This document shows positions 1 through 14,429 of a DNA stretch of 64,000 bases, piece by piece (position 1 is the stretch's first letter; the number at the start of each line of letters is the position of its first letter). The DNA is from Silene conica (Eukaryota; Streptophyta; Magnoliopsida; Caryophyllales; Caryophyllaceae). The stretch spans positions 27,312,203 through 27,376,202 of the forward strand of contig CM055312.2 of NCBI GenBank assembly GCA_029255685.2, in the 5' to 3' direction. Both the position numbers and the translations under genes were made by a program. The notes beneath the pieces were generated by a model. The model did no database searches, had not been told where the DNA came from, and worked only from the letters and a program-made list of their open reading frames with translations.

Positions 1-663
1 TAAAGCCTTCTTAACTGGGAAGGTTCCTATATTGCAGGGGACAGAAAAACTACCAGGGTCCTCTAATTTGTGAGGGGCAATGACATGCGATAAAAAGCTA
101 GATGACTCTTCAGTGAGGGCCACCGACTTAACCTTTTCTAGAGACCTCTTTCTTGACAAAAGCTGTCTCATAAATTTAAGATAGGAAGGAACTTGTTGAA
201 CTAATTCTAGAAACGGGACCTGAACATTTAATGAACGAATCACATCCTTAAATTTATCAAAAGATACCTGATCCTTCGAAGGTATGAGTCTTTCTGGGAA
301 AGGAGCGGCTGAGGACTCAGTATTTGCAGCCCTTTTCAGAAACCTAGGGGTCTTGTCACCCCGGAAAAGAAAATCCCTTAAGTTATTTGGCAATTCTGGA
401 CGAAAAGGAGCTTCTGGTTCTGCCTCAGCGGTCGGTCGACCTGGATCTTCGGTCGGTCGACCGCTCTCCTGTTCAGCGGAAATTTTCGGATCCTGTTCTG
501 AGGTCGGTCGACCTGGATCTTCGGTCGGTCGACCTTCCTCGCTGCTACTCGGCTGTTTTTCTTTCTCGATCCCCACTTTAGCTCCACTTCGTAGGGATAT
601 GACGTTCAGAGTCTCTTTTTTCTGGTCCGGCTTGGTCGGAAGTTGACCCGGAGCCCTAGTATG
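1..663 (-). CDS. Athila-like Ty3/gypsy gag-protease fragment, partial
   Basis: An open minus-strand frame (codon boundaries at 1, 4, 7...) runs from about 663 to the window edge without a stop. It has the linker between gag and the aspartic protease typical of Athila elements: NVISLRSG near 600 (compare the family motif NAITLRSG), then a GRPT/DPGRPT repeat tract, then LPNNLRDFL, KFMRQLLS, and KLEDPGSFSVPCNIG just before the expected protease active site, which lies beyond position 1. The role is structural/processing protein of a retrotransposon particle. The GRPT repeats are encoded by the paired GGTCGGTCGACC palindromes described separately. The N-terminal gag is missing: coding sequence abuts the LTR end, so the element is internally deleted. 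No ATG is present in the window for this frame. Confidence 0.85.
430..534. repeat. Paired GGTCGGTCGACC palindromes inside Athila coding sequence
   Basis: Four copies of GGTCGGTCGACC start at 430, 451, 502 and 523. They form two pairs, each pair exactly 21 bp start to start, with the pairs 72 bp apart (in frame). On the minus strand they encode GRPT units. Confidence 0.95.
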
Positions 664-729
664 TACTTGATGCCCGTCGTTGAGGGTACCAATATGTATG
701 TACTTGATGCCCGTCGTTGAGGGTACCAA
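661..729. repeat. 37-bp tandem duplication at the Athila LTR/internal junction
   Basis: A 37-bp unit at 661-697 is repeated from 698. It spans the inferred minus-strand LTR 3' end (GGGCATCA, ending at plus position 705), so the LTR terminus is present twice in tandem before the coding fragment begins. Confidence 0.85.
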
Positions 730-1294
730 AGATAAATTTATAATTCCTAACTTAAACTATAGATAGTGAAAGTCAGGGTCGAACCACAGAGAGGTGGGGA
801 ATGTTTATTGTTTGTTGTTAATGTTTAAAGGTAACAATTTTGGGGGTTTGATTGTTGATTACTAAGTCTAAGCAAAGATTAAAATAAAACAAGAAATAAA
901 AGATGAGAATAAAATATAATAAAAGGGATGCTAGGATGTTCGGGTAATAAATAGCTATGGTAATATGAATCCTAAGGTCAACATGTATTGCAGTCGCGTA
1001 AGGGGTGTAACATATCCTTTCGGTCTATGATACCTAATAGCTCCTTTCGGCCTATGCTATTAGTTCCTAGGTCTCACAATTATTGGGTGTCAACAATAAA
1101 GGTGATTCCTAAATCCTAGGTCACATACCTTTCAGTCTTAAGTAACCTAGCCGTCTTAAGGTGTAAACCAATGCCCTTCCCGTATCTCTCAATCTTGGGT
1201 AGGTCATTACTAACGTCCTACAAGTCTCCTTTCAGTCTCATTTTAGGATATTATAGTCAACAAGAAAAAGACGAAACAGGATTCATGCGCGGGT

Positions 1295-1368
1295 GGTCGA
1301 CCGACCAGCTATTCCAGTCGGCCGACCACAGCCTCGGTCGACCGACCCACTATTTAAGTCGGCCGACC
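1295..1368. repeat. Palindrome pairs in Athila-1 LTR, cluster 1
   Basis: GGTCGACCGACC at 1295 and 1336 alternates with AGTCGGCCGACC at 1316 and 1357. Start-to-start spacings are 21, 20 and 21 bp. Confidence 0.95.
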
Positions 1369-1851
1369 GTGGCTCTGCTACAAGTCGGTCTCGGAATTTC
1401 TACTACCTACGCATATTCATCCCCTACATCCTAACATATGAAATTTAGCTACTCATGGTTATTAAGACGATTATGAAAACGGGAATAAACATGGAAAACA
1501 TAGTAATTAATAATCTAAGCATGCAAGATTCAATAAAGCTTGGGAATTCTATCTTAATTGAATGCAATAGTAATAAGAACAATAATAAAACTAGAATAAA
1601 AGAGTAATTACCAAAGTCGGAATTAGGCAGAAAGGAACAAACTTTATTGAATGCTTGGGAATTATTGAAAGATTTCAAAACTAAACCTGGAATAAAACTA
1701 GATTGTAACTTCTTCTAAAAATAAAACTCGATGATAATTGATGATAAAACCCTAATCACAAGATTAGTTTATATAGGGCCAAAGATTAGAGTTTCCTAAA
1801 AGACACCTACTACTAATTACTTTCCGAAAAATCGCTCCTGGGCTTCGCTGA

Positions 1852-1984
1852 GGTCGGTCGACCACTTTGGTGGGTCGGTCGACCTCTTTTACGGACTTAA
1901 TTGAATTTTTGGGCTTTTCTTCAAGATTTGGACTTTATAGAAATTAGGCCTGGTCGGCCGACCCGTTTAGTTGGTCGGTCGACC
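1852..1984. repeat. Palindrome pairs in Athila-1 LTR, cluster 2
   Basis: GGTCGGTCGACC at 1852 and 1873 (21 bp apart), then GGTCGGCCGACC at 1952 and GGTCGGTCGACC at 1973 (21 bp apart). The two pairs are 100 bp apart. Confidence 0.95.
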
Positions 1985-2196
1985 GCTTCCGCATAGAACT
2001 CTTCGGTTTTCTTCTCGCTTTGACTTTTGGTACTTAAATAAAGACTCTAGTTGACTTTCCATTGTTCCTTAATTATGCAAAAGACTCGAGGACATGAATT
2101 TGGTGCTAAATCGACCATTTTCCGCACAAATCTGCAAAAGTGCATAAAAATACGAAAGTACACGATTGTTGGGAAATAAGGGCTAAAACATAGTAA

Positions 2197-3183
2197 ATGA
2201 GCGACCAAATGCTTGAAAAAATAGATGAAAAACATCATAAAATAGACATGCATCAATGGTTAAAGAACCATTTTAAAATGAAAGATTTGGGTGAGGCACA
2301 AAGGATTCTAGGCATCCGCATCTATAGAGATAGATCGAAAAGGATGTTAGCATTGATTAAAGAAGATTATATAGATAAGATTCTTGATAGATTCAGTATG
2401 ACAAACTCCAAGAGTGGTTACCTTCCTGTTGTTCATGGGGTGCACCTGAGTAAGAAACAATCACCTACAACACCGAAAGAAACTAAACGCATGAGTCGGA
2501 TACCTTATGCTTCGGCAGTAGGGTCGATCATCTATGCCATGAAGTGCACACGTTCTGACGTGGCATATGCATTGAGTATGGTCAGCCGTTACCAAAATAA
2601 TCCAGGTGAAAGTCACTGGATAGCCGTCAAGAACATCCTTAAGTACTTACGAAGGACTAAGGATTGGGCACTGGTATATGGTGGAGACATGGAGCTAAGT
2701 GCTAAGGGTTACACAGATGCTAGTTCCCAAACCGATCGTGATGATTCTAAATCTCAGTCGGGTTTTGTCTTTACTCTTAATGGTGGAGCAGTCAGTTGGA
2801 AGAGTTCCAAACAGAGCGTTACAGCACATTCTACAACAGAGTCTGAGTACTTGGCAGCTTCCGAAGCTGCAAAGTAAGCTATTTGGATGCGTTATTTCTT
2901 ACAAGGACTAAAAGTAGTACCTAGTGTGAAAGATTCAATCACCCTTTATTGTGATAACAGTGGTGCGATCTTCCAGGCTAAGGAGCCTAAGTCTAGCAAC
3001 AAATCTAGACATGTACTCAGAAAAGCTCATCTGATAAGAGATTACATGGAGCAAAAGGAGATAACATTGTGCAAGATTGGAACGGATAACAACATTGCTA
3101 ATCCGCTGACTAAGGCACTACCGCATAATAAACATGAAGGGCACATCTCATCCATGGGGATAAAGCGTGTTCTAGAATTGTAA
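2197..3183 (+). pseudogene. Copia-1 reverse transcriptase/RNase H, 5'-truncated, one in-frame stop
   Basis: The frame carries the 3' part of a Ty1/copia pol. After about 15 unassigned residues it shows WLKNHFKMKDLGEAQRILGI (RT), then the connection segment (RIPYASAVGSIIYAM, RSDVAYALSMVSR), then RNase H with GYTDASSQTD, SVTAHSTTESEYLAA and LYCDNSGAI, and a normal C-terminus after LTKALPH. gag, protease, integrase and most of RT, including the YVDD box, are absent. A TAA at 2875-2877 interrupts RNase H where the related copies imply a GAA codon (AAK-stop-AIW); the same frame then continues to a natural stop at 3181-3183. The first codons from 2197 to about 2240 are not copia-like, so the true break is probably near 2240. 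Same family as Copia-2. Confidence 0.9.
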
Positions 3184-3957
3184 TAAACATTGTTTGATTA
3201 ATGTTTGATAATTTAAAATTATTACTTAACAAAATCATTGAATTTCTTTATATTGTATTACATGTGGATTGTACGACAATTTTTGAACACCACACAGTGA
3301 ATTGTTTTACTTTATATGTCTTTTTTTGTCCGTAAACACCAATATGAGCTGATAACTCAGGTGATTATTTTGTTAGTTGAAGGATGGAAGGTTCAATATT
3401 CCATAAGTCAAGCGTCTGACTGATCAATAACAAATATGGGTATATGATATCGCATAGGACATAGTGACCACAACATAGAGTCGTAAATGTTAAGATACAT
3501 TATGTGTTTGGTCGTGGATGGGACGTCTATCGTGATTCCTAAAGTCGGTTCTTTTGACCATTGTTTATTTCATGCGATATAGACAGTTTTTGGGTGGCTT
3601 TGGTTTCTGTCCTAGGTTGCACCGTAAAAGGAGACCAATCGGACTTTTACTGGGTCATTTCATGATGTGCTTCCATCGGCAGGTCATAAGTCAAGGAAAA
3701 TATCCAGCCTTTATCAGGTTTTATATATATTTCTCAGGGCAACTCGAGGAGTAGTAACTTAAACGCATGGCCATGCTCGAATATGATTCGTATCAGTTAT
3801 GTTGCTCTCTAGTCGAGAAACCACTCCTGATATAATTACTTGGGAGATACGACCTTGTAAGGTAAGACTTTGAAATTTGTCTTTCATTGAGTGGGAGAAT
3901 AATGCATGGATATGAGAATCGTAATCGCACACACACTTGTAGGACAAGTGGGAGATT
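3184..3957 (+). mobile_element. Copia-1 3' non-coding region with polypurine tract
   Basis: This is collinear with the 3' region of Copia-2 (47348-48135): shared phrases include GAACACCACA, AGCTGATAACTCAGGT and the CATAAGTCA segment. It ends in a purine-rich GACAAGTGGGAGAT at 3944-3957, the likely polypurine tract priming plus-strand synthesis. No gene is seen in it. Confidence 0.8.
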
Positions 3958-4272
3958 GTTGGAGTAAATGTCCTCCACATTGTGTGATTATTTGAGTAAA
4001 ACATTTACAGGATCACGCAGGGATACTTAGTATATTAATCAGTTGATTAACGTTTATCGGTAAAGATTGGCTCACTAGAAGTTTGACGTTACTGTCATAT
4101 GATGGCGATAATCAGCTGATCCCTAAAGGTCACACCTATAGGATAATACTGAGAAATGTGATTATATATTGATATAATTACATAAATGCTAAACTTAGCT
4201 AAATGTAGTTAAGTAGATGATAAACATTTAATATGATTCAATAATAACTAGGAGAAATGAATTAAATGTTAA

Positions 4273-4276
<4 letters not shown>
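3958..4276 (+). mobile_element. Copia-1 3' LTR, truncated
   Basis: It starts TGTTGGAGTAAATGTCCTCC immediately after the polypurine tract and follows the Copia-2 LTR (GATCCACGTTTATCAATAAC-type segment, then GTCACACCTATAGGA). It breaks off into the (TA)n tract at 4277 after about 320 bp; the complete family LTR is about 1.08 kb. Unlike Copia-2 it lacks the duplicated tract-plus-TGTTGG start. Confidence 0.8.

Positions 4277-4336
<60 letters not shown>
4277..4336. repeat. (TA)n microsatellite, left edge of transposon chain
   Basis: About 30 TA units. It separates the Copia-1 LTR from the terminus of M1. Confidence 0.98.
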
Positions 4337-5334
<998 letters not shown>

Positions 5335-6139
5335 GGATCTTGTGAGAACCAAGTTAGGATGGGAACCGTACGAACTAAATTAGGGCCATTAGATTAAAGC
5401 AACTACAAACCCAGAACTAACGCTAATAATCAAACAAGTAAACAATACCACTCTCGTCTCTCTTATTCCCACACTACCAGCAGTTCCGTCTCACTCGTAC
5501 ACCGACACCGTCGTCCGTCTCTCATCCACTACCACCACCGTCATCAACTATCGAAGCTCCCAGACGACCGTCGCAGGTGGTATTATCTGTCATGAAGCCT
5601 GTCATTTCATCTCAAATATACGCTTCGTTTCTCCCACAATCCTACGACCTCCATTGTTACACCTCCATATTCGCTCCATAAACAAAGGTAAGCTTTTATT
5701 TAGCCTCTTATATCCTATTTCATAGCCATTTGAATTAAAAAATAAGGTTTCATAGCATTATAAAAAAATTGATTTCTGAAAATTAGGATTTCCTAATTTT
5801 CTGTTTTAATTAGCTTTTACTAATTATTAGTTGTAATTGTTTTCCCCCTTTACAAGTTCATCATCATGTTTCCTCAAAAGAGCAGAATTTTTATCATGTT
5901 TATGTATTTAGGAAGCGATTACGCCTTTGCAGCTTCACTTTACGATTTTGCTAGTTGAAAGAGGTTGTCAATTCTTCATAATGCTGTGAATAAATCTATC
6001 TTTCTCTTAATATTTAATTTACTATTCTTGGTATTTAGCATGAATGCATGATGCCTTTGCTTAAATTTGTCAAATTGTTGTTAAAGTTTTGATTTTTCTT
6101 GATTTTGTTTGATGGGTTTTGACGGGTATGAGTTAAATT

Positions 6140-7800
6140 TTGAATTGATTATGAGAAATTGAAATCCTTCATGTTTTATGTGTTTCCCCCAATTAAGATC
6201 AGTAAATTAGGGTTCAATGCGTTCAGAGATGTATACAGTAAATGAAAAACTTGTATTTTTTGGTATCAGTAGCTGGAATTAATGCTCATTACGAATCGGG
6301 TGTATGGGTTGTTTGGACCTGTTTCACCCTTAAGCTCGTCTTAAATAAGAATTCGCATTTATACTTGGCTACTTCAAGGATTGTTTTATGCTCCATGGGT
6401 TTATTGTGTTCTTGGTGTGTTGTTTGTGCATGCAATTCTTAGAAATGGGGGGTTCATATGATATTGTGGAGATGTTTGAGAAGGTTATGACTTTAAACAT
6501 GTTAATGAGGCCCTAGTGATCTTACTATGCTTTCTGGTATTTCTGAATCGTGGGGTTGATTTGGTAAGTTCTGCTAAATTACTATTGTAGTTTGGATTGT
6601 GTTTTGTGTGGCTTTGTATGTGTTAGCTTTTCTCTGAAATATTGAATGTTTGGGAGAGAGTTAGTTTAGATTTTGTTTTGGATCGAGACAGTAATGCACT
6701 CAGCAAACTATTGTAGTTTGGATTGTGTTTTGTGTGGCTTTGTATGTGTTAGCTTTTCTCTGAAATATTGAATGTTTGGGAGAGAGTTAGTTTAGGAGAT
6801 AGTGATTTTGAAATGGTTTGCTGAGTGCATTACTGTGCTGAATTGGTAGTATGTGTATAACACCTAACTTGGTTAGGGTGATATGTATTTTAGTTCATGT
6901 CAACTTTTTGTAATGGTCTTCCTTGCACATATGCCTGATTAGACAAGAAGTGAACAATGGGAGGTAGAGAATTAGGTCCCCGATAGGGCATTTCAGTTCT
7001 GTCGTGATTTACACAATACCGTTATACTTTCGCAAATTTGGATGCAATGTCCGGAGTGTCATAATGAGTTTTGCAAGATCGATCTTTGCGTTACTGCTTT
7101 ATAAATAACATCTTAGTGTGGAACCCTTGGCCTGTGGCACTACTATAGTTACTAAACACAGCACCCATCATTTTACATTTTCAGTTGTTTCCATGCAACC
7201 TGTTGTACAAAACCATGACATTCCTTTGAAATTGAGGAATCTAACAGACAACGAATTTTGAACTAATTATGGGAAATTGACATCTTTCATGTTTTATGTG
7301 TCTGCCCAATAAAGATCATAAATTAGGGCTCATTGCAGTTCAGAGATATATACATAAAATGAGACTCATGCTTTTGGTGTGTGGTATTTTTGGTATTAAT
7401 AGTTTAGTAAGTGTGAAATAGATTCAAAAATATATATCTAGCACGAATTAGAGTTTATTACTAATCGGGTATGTGGGTTGCTCTAGACCCATTCCAATCT
7501 TACAATCAATTCAATCATCTTATATGAGAATTTGCATTTATAGTTGACTACTTCTAGGATTGTTTGTACTGCATGAGTTTGTAGTGTTTTTGGTATGATC
7601 TGCTAAATCAGTATTGTAGTTTTGATTGTGCTTTGTGTGGCTTTATATGCATGTTAGCTTTGGTTGGATTTGTGTTTGTTTTGGTTTGATTTATTAAATG
7701 TTCGGAATTAGTTAGTGGAGGAGATGGTTCTTTCGAAATGGTTTGACGAGTGCATTACTATGCTGAATTGGTAATACGTGTATATCACGTAACTTGGTTA
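6140..7800. repeat. Degenerate tandem duplication in the left part of M2
   Basis: The sequence from about 6140 to 6860 recurs from about 7255 to 7800 (shared TTCATGTTTTATGTGT, AAATTAGGG..CA, TTGTGTGGCTTT.TATG). Within the first copy an 87-bp stretch near 6583-6669 is repeated almost exactly at about 6711-6797. I recognise no coding sequence here. 7800-8330, which follows, contains a short minus-strand ORF at 7877-8107 with no recognisable domain. Confidence 0.75.
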
Positions 7801-8329
7801 TGGTGAGCACAGATCATATCATTTAAAAAGTAAAAATGCGACTTTCATTACATTTTTACCTGCTGCTCCACATTAATCAACCAAACGTCGACTTTCTGAA
7901 GCTAACTCTTCCTGCACCTTTATTTTCACTTATGTTAAAAGTAACAAAATGAAACACACTCCCAAGATGAAAGACTTTGATAGCATGGATTCTCAAATGC
8001 AATAGTCCTTTTTTTAATTGACTTATCCATAACACAATGTCATCCAATTTATAGCCTTTTCTTAGCTTTGATTTTTTATGCAGGTCGTTACATGAGATTA
8101 ATTTCAAGTTTGCATTGGATGAACGTTAAAACAACAAATTCATGCCAAGATCTGGATAGAAGAATCTTGTCAAGACTTGTTTCGAACATTGTAATTGTAA
8201 ACTCATGTGTTGAAAATATAAGCTTTAGGTTCCTTTTAATGATGTAATTATAAACCTTGTTGGGAACAGTGTTAAAAGTTTATCTCTTTTGCATCAATGA
8301 AAATAGATCGTAATAAAATCCTTTCTCGT

Positions 8330-9505
8330 CCCCATTTAAGAGAGGTTTTATGCACTAGTTAGGTGTTTGGCTACTAGATACCTTTCAAAAGGGTAGTAGG
8401 TATTTTTAAATGTATAGTAGGTACGTCTCTTTCATATGTCCCGTTTCCAATATTAAGGGTAAAGGTTTTGGGTTGAATTAGGCGACTCCGCGATAGAGGG
8501 GTCCTTATCCAATCTAAAACCCTCTTTTGTCCCCGTTTAGGAGAGATTTTATGCACTAGTTACATGTTTGGCTACTAGATACGTTTCAAAAGGGTAGTAG
8601 CTACATTTTAAATGTATAGTAGGTACGTCTCTTTCATATGTTCCGTTTCCAATATTAAGGGTAAAGGTTTTGGGTTAAATTAGGCGACTCCGCGATAGAG
8701 GGGTCCTTATGCAATCTAAAACCCTCATTTGTCCCCGTTTAGGAGAGATTTTATGCACTAGTTACATGTTTGGCTACTAGATACGTTTCAAAAGGGTAGT
8801 AGGTACATTTTAAATGTATAGTAGGTACCTCTCTTTCTTATGTTCCGTTTCCAATATTAAGGGTAAAGGTTTTGGGTTGAATTAGGCGACTCCGCGATAG
8901 AGGGGTCCTTATCCAATCTAAAACCCTCTTTTGTCCCCGTTTAGGAGAGATTTTATGCACTAGTTACATGTTTGGCTACTAGATACGTTTCAAAAGGGTA
9001 GTAGATACATTTTAAATGTATAGTAGGTACGTCTATTTCATATGTTCCGTTTCCAATATTAAGGGTAAAGGTTTTGGGTTGAATTAGGCGACTCCGCGAT
9101 AGAGGGGTCTTTATCCAATCTAAAACCTTCCGTTGTCCCCGTTTAGAAGAGATTTTATGCACTTGTTACATGTTTGGGTACTAGATACATTTCAAAAGGG
9201 TAGTAGGTACAATTTAAATGTATAGTAGGTACGTCTCTTTCATATGTTCTGTTTCCAATATTAAGGGTAAAGGTTTTGGGTTGAATTAGGCGACTCCGCC
9301 ATAGAGGGGTCCTTATCCAATCTAAAACCCTCTTTTGTCCCCGTTTAGGAGAGATTTTATGCACTAGTTACATGTTTGGCTACTAGATACGTTTCAAAAG
9401 GGTAGTAGGTACATTTTAAATGCATAGTAGGTACGTCTCTTTCTTATATTCCGTTTCCAATAGTAGGTACGTCTCTTTCATATGTTCCGTTTTCAATACC
9501 AAAGC
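8330..9505. repeat. 202-bp tandem array in M2
   Basis: The landmark ATGCACTAGTT (or a close variant) starts at 8350, 8551, 8753, 8955, 9157 and 9359, giving spacings of 201-202 bp: five full units and a shortened, rearranged last unit. Each unit contains TACTAGATACGTTTCAAAAG, GTAGTAGGTAC, GGCGACTCCGCGATAGAGG and GTCCCCGTTTAGGAGA. A single inverted, diverged unit lies at about 12770-12998 near the right arm. Several minus-strand ORFs of about 60-70 codons here are repeat by-products. Confidence 0.95.
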
Positions 9506-10623
9506 TATTGAAAAGCAGGAATCGCAATGAATACTTGGAAAACTGATAGAAGTTCAATGTGACAGATTTATTTAACAAACAATACTTGAAATCACTAGAT
9601 ATAATACTAATATCTTATAAACTTTTGTTCGTCTACTTTTGTTGCGAAAAACTCCCTCATTCGACCCTCCGAGAAGAAATGTCAGAGTAAGAAATTCTTA
9701 TTCTATATCTATGTTGTGACGTGTTTATACGAGTACGGTCTGAAAAGACTCGAAAGTTTTTGTAACAACAAATGTGGCCTTATTCTAGTAATGTACAGCA
9801 CCCGCTTCCCACTACGTCAAAAGTCTTTTCCGTAGCAATGAGCTCCTACGACCTTGATTCAATCAAATGATGAGGTAGCTTCCGTGTTGGTACCTTACAT
9901 CAATTTTTTTTTTTTTATGTTTGTCCAAATTGTTTATAAAAAAAGGCAAACTTAAAGAATTACTCCGTAGTAGATAATGTAGACTATTTTATCAAAGAAG
10001 TTTCGGCCACGGTCTAATCTCGCTAAACGTGGCCAATTACCACCTTAAAAAATATGGTTGAGTGATTTCAGAACCTTTACAAAATGGTTGAATTTCTCTG
10101 TCGTAACCTTGATTCCTTTCAATGTTTTGCATACCTGTGTTTTCATCATTTAAGCAATACTGCAGGACGCTTATGGCCGAAAAACATTCCGAAATTTCAG
10201 ATCCACAACAATTTCGAACCGATGCGCAGTAGAAAAGTTCTACTTTGGGCACAATCTATATAGTTCAGAGGTAAAGAGAGACATTAGCAACAATGCACAT
10301 ACTGTAATCAACCTATTAAGTAGATGAAGGAAGAAAAGAGATGCATGTTTTTTTTCAAATATTCGATATTAAGTATTAAAGGCTATAAGTGCAAGTATCC
10401 AAGTTTTACATAGCTTTCTGCCTCCTTTAAAAGGCGGGCAGGAAGAGAAAACTTTATTCGACGAAAATTTAACGTCCAAAAGCCAGCAACAAACAATTCA
10501 TAATTTTTGACAAGGATAACCTAAGATCTGATCTCCGGATCTGTATAACTATATTGGACGAGCATTAATTTTAGATAGTTGAATTGATTATCAAATGCAT
10601 ATTGAGAAAAAAATGGTACCAAA
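9506..10623. other. M2 interior, no gene recognised
   Basis: AT-rich sequence with a poly-T run near 9905-9917. A minus-strand ORF of 71 codons (10037-10252) has no recognisable domain. This could be a further captured fragment, but nothing supports a product. Confidence 0.5.
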
Positions 10624-12100
<1,477 letters not shown>

Positions 12101-12102
12101 TT

Positions 12103-12530
12103 GTGCAAAGTAATTTGTTAATTATCTTTCTGACTCTAATCAAAATTGTTGCTCCAACTAGCCATTATTTGGTATTATTTTCCATTCCTTCTCGCCAAAC
12201 TTCCATAACCCTAAATCCCCAATTTCAAACAATATTTAAACAAGAATGCAACATTCCAAAGAATATTAAATATCCAGAAAATCAAGTCTTTCGACTAAGT
12301 ACGTTTCAAAAGAGCTATATGCAAATTTTTAATATATTGTACGTACATTTCTTTCCACTAAAACCCATCAAATCAGACAGATGCCTTACGAAATCAAATA
12401 TTTCGACTAAGTACGTTTCAAAAGAACCATAAGTACATTTTGAATATATTGTACATTCATTTCTTTCCACTAAAAGCCAGCAATTCAAACAGATGCATCG
12501 CGAAATCAAATCTTTCGACTAAAACCCCAG
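12103..12530. repeat. 113-bp tandem repeats and a direct repeat of a segment at 13672
   Basis: TTTCGACTAAGTACGTTTC starts near 12289 and again near 12403, and TTTCGACTAAAA follows near 12513 (spacing about 110-114 bp). The preceding stretch 12125-12290 recurs as a diverged direct copy at about 13672-13815 (GTTGCTCCAACTAGCCATTA). Confidence 0.8.
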
Positions 12531-12769
12531 CAACAAACTAATATTCAATCGAAATGTGTAGGGAAAGTAAAAGGGAAGAGAGATTACACCAATTTCGTAG
12601 ATATCAATCAAATTCATATAGTATTTGTACGGATTATTATTATTACACTAACAATATGGCTTTTTTTAATTAAAATGCCAAAATTTAATACAAATACAAT
12701 GTAATTAGCCTTTAACCCCAATTTTTTTTGCAATTTTTCAATTGATTATAAACCTAATTTCCCAATTAA

Positions 12770-12998
12770 TGTGAAATGTACCTACTACCTTTTTGAAATG
12801 TACCTAGTAGCAAAACACGTAACTAGTGCATAAAAGCTCACCTAAATGGGGACGAGAGGGGTTTTGGGTTGGATAGGGCGTCCCTCTACCTCGGAGTCGC
12901 CTAAACAAACCCAAAACCCTTACCCTTAATATTAGAAACGGGGCATACGGAGGAGACGTACCTACTATACATTTGAAATGTACCTACTACCTGTAATT
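12770..12998 (-). repeat. Inverted single copy of the M2 202-bp repeat
   Basis: It carries the reverse of the array landmarks: GAAATGTACCTACTACC, CTAGTGCATAAAA, GGTTTTGGGTTGG, GGAGTCGCCTAAA and CAAAACCCTTACCCTTAAT. Left array and right single copy together look like the inner parts of once-longer inverted arms. 12999-13575 beyond it shows no gene. Confidence 0.75.
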
Positions 12999-13574
12999 AT
13001 CAGGGTCTAATTCTACCTGTAAGAATGTAAACAAAATTATTATCATGCACTCAACACAATCAGGAGATGACTAATTATGAAATAAGAAATTTAAAAGTAC
13101 CACTAACAATGTAAAGGTCACAACATGGCTTTCATGATAATAATATTGCACTAAAGTCGGGGAATCAACTACTTCGTATTTTTAATAAACATCCTTCAAT
13201 GTATTACTCAATCAACTCCTTGATATGAGGAGGAATGGAGGATTACTCTGCTAGAATAGGATAGTATCCTATAATGATTAGCGCATGATTAGCTTGTATA
13301 TACTCCATTATCTTGTTGTACATTGAATAGAATCAAGGGAAATACATTTCTTATATGGTATCAACCCAGATCGAGAAATGGCAAATTCAATTCAGACACT
13401 CGTTTACTTGTTCAATGCATTCAGGTAGTCAGTCAATTGCAGTATGACATCATAAAAAAGCTCCAATCTCTTACAAAATACTCGACTTTAGCAAAAAAGC
13501 ACGAATAAATTATTAGTAATTACTAGACTAAATTTGAAAGGAAAAATTCGAAATAGGATAAAAATGGATCAACT

Positions 13575-14293
13575 CAAAATCTAATTAAAATTGAAAATTA
13601 GGAAACCCTAATTTTCAGAAATCGAATTGTATACACCTATTAAAATGTTATCACACCTCCGTCACATGGTGACTCTAATCAAAACTGTTGCTCCAACTAG
13701 CCATTATTCAGAATTATTTTCCACTCCTTCTCCCCAAACTTCCAAAACCTTAAATCCCCAATTCCAAACAACATTTAAACAAGAATACAACATTCCAAAG
13801 AATATTGAAAATAAAAGTTATAAGCAAAAGCTAATTAAAACTAAAATTAGGAAACCCTAATTTTCAGAAATCGAATTGTTTATAAAGCTATCAAACCTAA
13901 TTTTTCTAATTCAAATTGCTATGAAATAGGAAATAAAAGGCTAATTAAAAGCTTACCTTTGATTATGGAAGTTTAACAACGGAGGTCGTTCGATTGTGGG
14001 AGAGACGAAGCTTATATTTGAGATGAAATGACAGATACACCGCCTGCGACGGTCGTTTGGGAGCTTCGATGGTTGATGGCGGTGGTGGTAGTGAATGAGA
14101 GAAGGACAGAGATGTCGGGGGTGGTAAGTGGACAAGAGTCGTAGTGTTGGTAGTGTTGGAATGAGAGTGGCGATAGTAAAACTGTTGAGTGTTTCTATTA
14201 CCGTCAGATTTGGTCTTGTAGTTGCTGTAATCTAAGGGCTCTAATTAAGTTCGCACGGTTCTCACCCTAATTTAGTTCTCACGGGATCCTGAG

Positions 14294-14295
<2 letters not shown>
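13575..14295. repeat. Right arm of M2 with a partial inner duplicate
   Basis: 13830-14295 is the inverted partner of about 5331-5815. A short inner copy of the segment AGGAAACCCTAATTTTCAGA lies at about 13600, ahead of the one at 13850. Confidence 0.8.
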
Positions 14296-14368
<73 letters not shown>

Positions 14369-14378
14369 TATATATATA
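14296..14378. repeat. (TA)n microsatellite between M2 and M3
   Basis: About 40 TA units with one AA interruption at about 14360. Confidence 0.98.
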
Positions 14379-14429
14379 GATTTAGGATCCCGTGAGAACG
14401 ATCATTCGGTGCATACGGTGAGAACGTTT

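Larger units (their letters stand above)
705..2190 (-). mobile_element. Athila-like LTR (Athila-1), minus orientation
   Basis: On the minus strand this begins TGTTTTAGCCC (plus 2190) and ends GGGCATCA (plus 705), with TG...CA termini. Its layout matches the other Athila-type LTR at 49542-50930: a GGTCGAA(C)CCACAG motif near 778, a T/G-rich tract near 815, stretches with 'CCTTTCGGTCT' near 1015, and an interior cluster of short palindromes. It lies directly upstream (minus strand) of the gag-protease fragment at 1-663. No coding sequence is visible; short ORFs inside it are incidental. The 2190 boundary is inferred from the TG terminus, not from a target duplication. Confidence 0.65.

Noticed and set aside
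284-646. 120-codon plus-strand ORF over the palindrome tract
   Set aside because: Antisense shadow of the Athila gag-protease frame.
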